Under the pieces are notes generated by a model. It was given only the letters and a program-made list of their open reading frames with translations, was not told the origin of the DNA and did no database searches. The position numbers and the translations under genes were made by a program. A stretch of DNA of 64,000 nt from Polytrichum commune. Its lineage: Eukaryota; Streptophyta; Polytrichopsida; Polytrichales; Polytrichaceae. The stretch spans positions 28,024,001-28,088,000 of the forward strand of contig OX485809.1 in the NCBI GenBank assembly GCA_950295325.1, given 5' to 3'. Below, piece by piece: positions 57,501 to 64,000 of this stretch; position 1 is the first letter of the stretch, and each line of letters starts with the position of its first letter.

Positions 57501-58957
57501 GGTGAAGATGATGAGGATGAAGAGTATGGCTATGTGCATGTCACTAGTGGAGCAAATTCAAGTGGAGATGATCAGTCTTTTAGAGAAGATCTTTATATAG
57601 GCAAATTAAGAGACATTGACATTTATTTGAATACCATAGAGAGACAGGAGAATTGGTCGAACAAGGCTTTTAGAGACATTAGACATCAGTTTTACGACTA
57701 TTTGCTAAGAGATGGATTATTGTGGAAACGACCAAAAAGAAAAGACGGAGTGCCATTGAGAGTGGTAGATGATGTGGAGACCAAGAATCAAGTTCTTAAC
57801 GAGTTTCATGATACACTTTGGGCAGGGCACAGAGGAGTTTGGGCCACGTACCATATGATTAGATAACGGTATTGGTGGAAGGGTCTCTATAAAGATATAG
57901 AGGAATTTGTGGCTTCTTGCACTGAATGTCAATTACAATATAAAGTCAGATATAAAGACGGGTTGCATCCTACTTATCCACTCAGTATGCATTTCCAGTG
58001 GGTTATCGATTTAGTAGCTATGCCTTTGGGATTATGGGGCATGAAGTATATTGTTTTGGCAAGGGAAGAACTCTCAAACTATGTTGAAGGTAGAGCTTTG
58101 AGAACTAAAACTACAGAAGGTGTGTGTAGATTTATCTTGGAAGATATATTTAGCAAATATGGTAGCATTGGTAGGATGAGGGCTGATCGAGAAGAATTAT
58201 CTGCAACCGAGGCTAGAGATTTTTTTGAAAGATATGGTGTGAAGTTGAAGTTGACAACTGCTTACAATCCTGAGGCAAATGACAAGAATGAGAGAGGACA
58301 TCCTCCCATTGTAAATGCTCTTGTCAAGGCTTGTAGAGGTAAGCCCAAACAGTGGCCAAAACTTCTACCATTTGTTTTATGGGCAGATAGAACAACTCAT
58401 AGCACTATTATTGGATATATGCCTAGTGAGTTGATGTTAGGCCTGAAACTCATTATGCATGTAGAGGATTATGTTCCTACGTGGTTAGTGTTGAATTGGA
58501 AGGATGGCATTACAAGAGAGAGGTTATTGGAGCTCCTAATTCAACAACTTGAAAGATTGCCTGAAGATCAAGAGATTGTATTGGAGAGTTAAAGGCTACC
58601 AGGCTGCATAACAAAGAGAGGTTTGACAAGACTCACCGTTTGAGATCCAAACCAATTAATGTTGGAGATTAGGTGTTAGTATTTGATAGCAGTTTGGAGC
58701 ATCAATATAGCACTTTAAAAAAGTTTGCTCGAATATGGTTTGGTCCATATGTGGTGATTGCAGTACATGACAATGGCACCTACTCTCTTCGTGAGTTGGA
58801 TGGAACAAGATTGAAGATATTTGTGGCTGGGAAGCGGGCAAAAACATTTAAGAGGAGAAATAGTAGGTTTACTCCAAATGATCTTGCAAGTGTTATGGAA
58901 TTTGACTTGGACGAACAAGAAGATTCAGAGACATGTGAGTCTGATGAAGATATTTAG
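57500..58957 (+). pseudogene. Ty3 integrase and C-terminal region
   Basis: The HHCC zinc domain spans EFHDTLWAGHRG to CTECQLQY, with a stop near 57864 between the two halves. The DDE core shows WVIDLVAMPLG (Asp), MRADREELSA (Asp) and NPEANDKNERGH (Glu). A frame change near 58600-58670 separates a C-terminal domain reading KFARIWFGPYVVIAVHDNG and LRELDGTRLKIFVAGKR. No chromodomain was recognised. Confidence 0.75.
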
Positions 58958-58987
58958 TTTGGCACATACCAGAGGATGTGCAGGTTT

Positions 58988-59000
58988 GGAGGGGGTGAAA
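58988..59000 (+). promoter_or_regulatory. Polypurine tract
   Basis: GGAGGGGGTGAAA directly before the 3' LTR, the expected plus-strand primer. Confidence 0.7.
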
Positions 59001-59466
59001 TGTCGTGAAGCAAATTTTTACATGTAGTGAAATCATTTTTTACAAAAATAAAAAATAAAAAATAAAAAATTACAAGAATAAATAGTATAAGGAAAGATTA
59101 TGAGTGATCACCTAGTTGTTTTGAGATAGTGGGTTGCCTAAAGTTAGTTGATTGGTAGTTATCTATAGAAATTTGTTTAGAAGATAGTGAGTTATCTTAA
59201 GTTAGTAGTTAAGAGTTAGATAGTTGAGAGTAATCTATAGGAAGTTGCAAAAAAGAAAAGTGAATTGTCTTGAGTTAGGTATATGGATGTCTACAATGCG
59301 AATGGATATATAAAGATGGGGAAGAGGAAGTCTTCTCTCTCCCCCAAAAACATTTTCCATACTCATGCTTTCGTCAAGTTTTGAGTTTGATTTTTTCCAT
59401 CCTTAACTTAGTCCAGTTGCAGCTAGGAACCCTGCGTTTTCCCATAACTAAGTTCTCTATCTGACA
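59001..59466 (+). repeat. 3' LTR of the Ty3 element
   Basis: 466 bp, TGTCGTGAAG...TCTGACA, aligning end to end with the 5' LTR. Most differences are single substitutions plus a small A/T-run length change and a deletion near TCCATACTC. Confidence 0.88.
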
Positions 59467-59501
59467 CCGATCCTTTGTCCGCGTCCCCGCTCATCTACCA
59501 T

Positions 59502-61579
59502 GTTTGCTCTGAAATTTGCATGCGGTGACTGCATGTTGCGAAGCCTTCTCTGCGTATTGATGCCCTCTGTCTACTTCGCACTTCTCTTGCCTATGTCCAC
59601 TTCGCAATGAACGTGTGTCCGCAGGCTCCGCCCTCTGGCTGCTTTGATCCTCCTTGGTTGCCCACTCAGCTGAACTCTTGCCTAACTAGATCGTTCGCTT
59701 CGACTTGCATGACCCTCGCCATGCCTTCCTGGTATCCGACACTACCTCTCCCACTCAATAGCATGCAACTCGGATAGAATTCCTATGCAATCTCAATGTT
59801 GTTCAGACTGTCTGTACTTGCATACAATCAGGTAATTTCAAAGCAGTGAAATGCAAGGTTGGATCAGGAGCAATGCATATGTTTTTATGTGCCATTGTAT
59901 TTCTTTTGAATATGAAAATGCATCATGGAAGAAACTAGAAACCGTTAAGTGCAGAACAAAATCTTGATAATCAACATGTGTACAAGGCAATATTGCAACC
60001 ACCAATGGGTGCCCCCCTAAACACGGAAACCCACTTATTCACCACTTCTATTTCAGCTAACATGCCTACCCACCCATTGCTAACACCTTCCCTAATTACC
60101 AATCAAGCCGTCATCCATTACAAACCAAGCCACCACCCATTTCAGTTAAGGGTTCCAACTTGTCTTCAACAACATTGGGTTTTAATAACTGGCCACTGAA
60201 TTGGCAACTAACACAACCCACCTCCCGGGAACTAGTCAGCCACCTCCCGGGTACTCCCCAACTCTACTGATTGGTTTTGGAGACCCGGTCGGGTATGGGT
60301 GCATCGACCTTATGTGCGCTAATGTTTCCTCACATCTATCCAATCAATATCACCTTGTCGATAGAGAAATGTCCCACTCAAGGTGGCCCATCATATGTGA
60401 GAGATATTGACTCATAAATTTGGCTCTTACATTCATGCAGTTCATGCAACCTCCTCCCAAAATAAGCGATTCTAAACTAAAACAAATTCTTGTAGGCCTA
60501 GAGTATGAGATATTTATATGTTATTTGGGGCGATATGGTACATCAGAAAATACCATCCTATGTAGATTGCCACCTAATGATATTTCAATCCTAGTAGAAT
60601 ATTAGGTGACCTCTCATTTTGGGTTGCATGAGCGTTTAAGTGTCAAAGATACATGCAATAGCTCTTGGACGCCAATTGCACCTTAACTTTGACTACACAA
60701 TATCTAAGTACATCTCACATGACTAAGTGTTAGGCCTAACACTTCCAAAACATTGTAAGGTAACCTACCCTATCACAAAGTTCTACATCTTGAGCAATTT
60801 TTCCTTATTATGCACATTTGCACTTGGCAAAAATTCTTTGGAATTTAATTTATCAATTTAAATTAGTAATGAAGGCTCCAAGTGTTCTTTTAGAGTATGT
60901 TGTAATAGATTTGAAAAGGTTTCATATTAGACTTGACCAACTCCTATCATAGAAGAAAATTTTGTCTATCTATTACTTCTTAAGTTATTTTTACACACTC
61001 ATCATGTGTCTTGGAACCAACACCTAATGAACTAATTACACGCTAACTTGGCTCTCTAAATATTTGATACCCTAGCCAACCAATCATAGCAAAAGAATAG
61101 GAAGAAATTTTCTTGAACTTAAAATGATGCTTACCTTGTCATATTTAGAGAGAGAGAGTGTTGTCCCAAGCTAGATCACATTTGCATTCGGGTGGGCCAT
61201 GCCCTCCCACATCTCCTTCACTGCCCGGTCTTCCCCATGCTCCTTGCCCGCACTTGTGTAAGAACTCTTCCTCGTTGGGAACCAAGGGCCCGATACCCGG
61301 GCTGTCATACTTGGCCAAGCAAGCCTCCAAAGCCACTTGAGATCATCTGCCCCCTCGGATCCGAAATCGAGGAATTTTGCAGGGATCACGGCCTTTCTGT
61401 TGCACTCTCGGATGCTAACGGACCTTGTTTGGTTGCATCCCAGCCCTTTCAACATCGTGAATAAATTCTTTCTCCCTTCAGACTCCTCAAAGCATACACA
61501 CATAATGAGTGGTTTTGTTGCTTCTGTGTGCTACAAGATGCACTCTGTGTTTCTTGTTTGGAAGAAAATTCAATCAATT
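59502..61579. other. No supported gene
   Basis: The first few hundred bases may be 5' flank of the pogo-like element. Beyond is AT-rich sequence with short unsupported frames. The minus-strand frame at 61171-61503 (reading MLKGLGCNQTRSVSI onward) is fairly long, but I do not recognise it and found no partner exon. Confidence 0.35.
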
Positions 61580-61759
61580 CAGTTTGGGAGAAGATGTATT
61601 GTTTGTGAAGGGGCGGAGATTTTGGAGCAAGAGCCGGTTGTGGCAGTCTTGGAAGCTGGAGCTCAGAACAAGCGATGTGATCGTTGTTACACGAAGTATA
61701 GTAATTTGTGGCGATGCTCTGCATGCAAGAGTGTCGTCTATTGCTGCGCCGATTGCGAA
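61580..61759 (+). CDS. Orphan MYND-finger exon, SMYD/ASHR1-like
   Basis: Preceded by the acceptor TTCAATCAATTCAG and followed by the donor GAA|GTAATC. The 60 codons read FGRRCIVCEGAEILEQEPVV then NKRCDRCYTKYSNLWRCSAC and VVYCCADCE. The C-x2-C...C-x2-C-x4-YC-x2-C pattern is a MYND zinc finger. The preceding GR-x-(I/L)...GAEIL-x-EPVV segment is the start of the split SET domain in SMYD-type lysine methyltransferases. The remaining SET and post-SET parts were not found in the 2.2 kb to the window edge. It is either the first recognisable exon of a gene that continues beyond the window or a captured or relic exon. Confidence 0.55.
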
Positions 61760-64000
61760 GTAATCACTAGCGTTGTCCCTATTCCGCCACGGGTAGATCA
61801 CTCCATTGTCAAGTTGAACACCACATGCGACCAAAAAAAATCTTCTTTTGGTAAGTTGCACCACCAAAATGGGTCAAAATTTTATCAAATTTTTTTCATG
61901 AGTAAATATACACAGTACCTATGACATAGTCAAAAGTGGTAACTAAATTTGATGATTTGTTTTTTTCATAAAACATACCATTTCTAACTAGAATGACACA
62001 GAATTGAACTAAAACAATTACTAAAAAAAATAAAGATGACTAAAATTTTCAAAAAAGTATACAAAAGATACTATCAATGGTTATGTACATGTAGAAAAAA
62101 TATCATAAATTTTAAAATTATATATGGCATGTAATATAGGGGTAGCAAACTTTGTCCGCACGTGGTGTCAACTTGACAATGAAGTGACCTCCCCGTGTAT
62201 TCCGCTTGGGGGTTTAGGGTTTAAGCTGGGACATTCAATGGCTATGCCAAAGTAAATTGGAACTCGAGATTTGACAAACGAGGAGATCTTCTTTGTGGCA
62301 TTATGCTACTTCACTGCCTTCGGAAGTTTTTCCCACGCATGCCCCCCCCCCCCCCCACACACACACACACTTCTCCCAAATCAACAACAGTCATACCAAT
62401 CACCGGGGCTCGTGCTTGGGTGTGGATTTACGTCATCGTACCCGTGTGCAACCCAAAACTTCTTGTACCTACATTTTGAGGTATTCAAGTATGTCTGTAG
62501 GAAATCCTTTACCACATCATCTCTTAGTGCATACAACTCGTATTTGAACATTTTATTTGGTCACAATGTCAGTAGTGCACTGGAGCAATTTCTTATCATG
62601 TTCATTGAAATTTCGAATACTTATCCAAATGTGTTTGTCACATAGGGATTTGATTGTGGCATGCCATTTGGTGCGCAACTCACATACCTCACTTGCCAAA
62701 TTGGCACTTAATTGAATTATGGGAGTACCCCCAATTTTCTAAACACACCGCACCTGCTTCTCAAAATCCTTATGCAGATACCTATTTTTTGACCTTCGTG
62801 CATTATGGGTAAGCAACTTCCTCACCACAAGATCAATTGCCTCTTTGCGTGGTTTCTGAACATTGCGTGATCCCCCCAGGGTGGTTGGGACTTCGAAGCT
62901 AGAGTTTTGGGTGTGTGGGGGAATGACTGCAGGTATGCTACTCATGGGTCGAAGGGTTAAGGTACTATGCTTCAGCATACATGGGACCAAACATGTGTTG
63001 CGCTCCAATGTAGCAAGTTCAAAGAATATTAAAAAAAATCATATGAGAGTTTTGTAAAATTTAAGGATATTCAAGTATTATATATTATTCTTTTGGATTA
63101 TGCATCCTTTGAATCCTACATCCAATACAGTATGAAGCAAAAATGGTTAACGAAGTATGATTGACAAAGAATAATAGATATATTCTCTAGATCACATTTA
63201 ATTAATTTCCAACAAATCATGGTACTATCGAACCCGGGGAGGGCACTCATACATGTATTTCATAACCCATCTGCGACGGAAGGGTATTTATCATGGGGCT
63301 ATTTATCTAAGAAATTGGAATTCTTTACACCCTATCAATACAGATAAATCTAATTTTTTTCATTTTAGATGACCCTATTTGTATTTATAAAGTCACAACT
63401 GAACTAGTTTCTAGTACCCTATGTTCCTTATAATTTTTATATTTGACCCATGAATGACAACTCATAGGACTCTTGAAAGTTTGTAGTGAAAATTCAATAA
63501 ACCATGTCTAGATTGAAGACATCAAACAATGTACCAAAACATAAAAACTTGAAGCATTATTAGGACCTCCTATTGTTCCAAAACATACATCAAACAATGT
63601 TCAAATCAAACAAACTTGAAGCAAGTAAACTTGAGAGAAGCACCAAAATAAAACGAATGAAGACAAGATTCTACTACTAGAACTCCGAAAACCGCACACA
63701 ACCACAAAATGCACGTCAAGAACTTCAACACCAAATCCTACCTCACAAGTAGCGCTGCATTGGCACAAGCAACCCTAGGCAAAAATCAAAGATACAACGC
63801 ACAAAGCAAAGAACACCAAAACCCTCGTCATCCAAATTTTTCATTCGGGAATTTGGATTGAAAATGGATAGTTTTTCATCCATTGACCACCATAAAATGC
63901 ATTATATACCTCTGCCTCAATATTTTTTTCTCTACCTACTATTCCCAACCCTATTTAGATTGAAAGAATTAGATAAATTGATGCATTATATGGTACCCTT
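61760..64000. other. AT-rich sequence, no further gene recognised
   Basis: A poly-C tract followed by (CA)n lies at about 62343-62370. A minus-strand frame at 62739-63008 (KEAIDLVVRKLLTHNARRSK) is basic but unassigned and may be transposon-derived. The last 900 bp hold nothing recognisable. Confidence 0.35.

Larger units (their letters stand above)
52422..59470 (+). mobile_element. Ty3 (Metaviridae-type) LTR retrotransposon, degenerate
   Basis: The element spans 52426-59466. The LTRs differ at only about 4-5 percent of positions by eye, so the insertion is moderately old. Order gag, protease, RT, RNase H, integrase is that of Ty3/gypsy. CCGC precedes the left LTR and CCGA follows the right, an imperfect 4-bp duplication. 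Removing the element with one copy restores the reading frame of the pogo-like host. The coding region has many stops but few frame changes. Confidence 0.88.
48336..59501 (-). pseudogene. pogo-like (CENP-B/DDE) transposase gene, broken by three insertions
   Basis: The start is ATG at 59501. Host segments are 59467-59501, 52155-52425, 51231-51625 and below 50254; between them lie a Ty3 element, a MITE and a solo LTR. Counting each target duplication once, the host sequence down to the first stop is 1239 nt, exactly 413 codons. In order it encodes an acidic N-terminal region, a psq-type HTH (WTDEQLREALATVDDG, then RKAATTFNIPYSSFREWCYG after the LTR), a CENP-B-type HTH (LSPEEEDELVKYM to MRWWKRRHP), and a DDE core with WNCDESG, LLIPDGHNSH and LQPLDVSVFKPFK. 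Breaks: TGA at 49697-49699, frameshifts near 49570 and 49330, and scrambled frames in the tail. The tail keeps EEYMAAVTQRI and a charged helix (AELAEARVQKMARHEAA) ending at TAG 48336-48338. Terminal inverted repeats were not found. Confidence 0.8.

Noticed and set aside
61171-61503. 110-codon minus-strand frame as a gene
   Set aside because: No recognisable domain, start context or partner exon; could be part of an unidentified transposon.
1-64000. CRISPR arrays, bacterial operons, prophage or organellar insertion
   Set aside because: No spaced direct-repeat arrays, no ribosome-binding-site/gene-cluster organisation and no plastid or mitochondrial genes were seen; genes have spliceosomal introns.

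Overview
This is nuclear DNA of a plant-type (streptophyte) eukaryote. Two recognisable genes have GT-AG introns and plant-like products: a PfkB-family sugar/nucleoside kinase and an RGG-box hyaluronan/mRNA-binding protein. The rest is AT-rich repeat-derived sequence with Ty3, hAT, MULE, pogo-like and LINE-like remnants and several small foldback elements. The species cannot be fixed from the sequence. Pogo/CENP-B-type and LINE-like elements of this kind would suit a non-flowering lineage, but that is inference.

Layout. 0-5 kb: repeats, including two adjacent 400-bp TIR elements, a 257-bp foldback element and an LTR-like repeat. 5.2-8.7 kb (+): six-exon PfkB kinase. 8.7-17.9 kb: mostly non-coding, with an inverted partner of the LTR-like repeat, a foldback element and a LINE-like fragment. 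17.9-26.4 kb (-): an unrecognised gene. It has a 438-codon His/Pro-rich exon, several short coiled-coil exons and an 860-codon Cys/Pro-rich block with two repeat motifs. 27-34 kb: AT-rich, no genes seen. 34.0-36.5 kb: apparently complete hAT transposon with an uninterrupted 716-codon transposase. 37-42 kb: decayed sequence with a MULE remnant. 43.4-46.0 kb (+): seven-exon RGG/HABP4-type gene. 48.3-59.5 kb (-): a pogo-like transposase gene with three later insertions. 59.5-64 kb: AT-rich, with one orphan MYND-finger exon.

Two results stand out. First, the 48.3-59.5 kb block is a nested set. A Ty3 retrotransposon, a 529-bp hAT-type MITE and a 976-bp solo LTR all sit in one pogo-like open reading frame. 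Subtracting each insert with one copy of its target-site duplication leaves exactly 413 in-frame codons before the first internal stop. Second, the 17.9-26.4 kb minus-strand gene matches no family I know. It has three paired D-x-x-L-P modules with a constant 18-residue spacing and five C-x2-C-x-C-H motifs, behind a coiled-coil region that may carry disabling mutations.

The genes do not form an operon or pathway; this is ordinary eukaryotic neighbourhood structure. Exon boundaries are read by eye from splice consensus and frame, so short exons can be off by a few bases.
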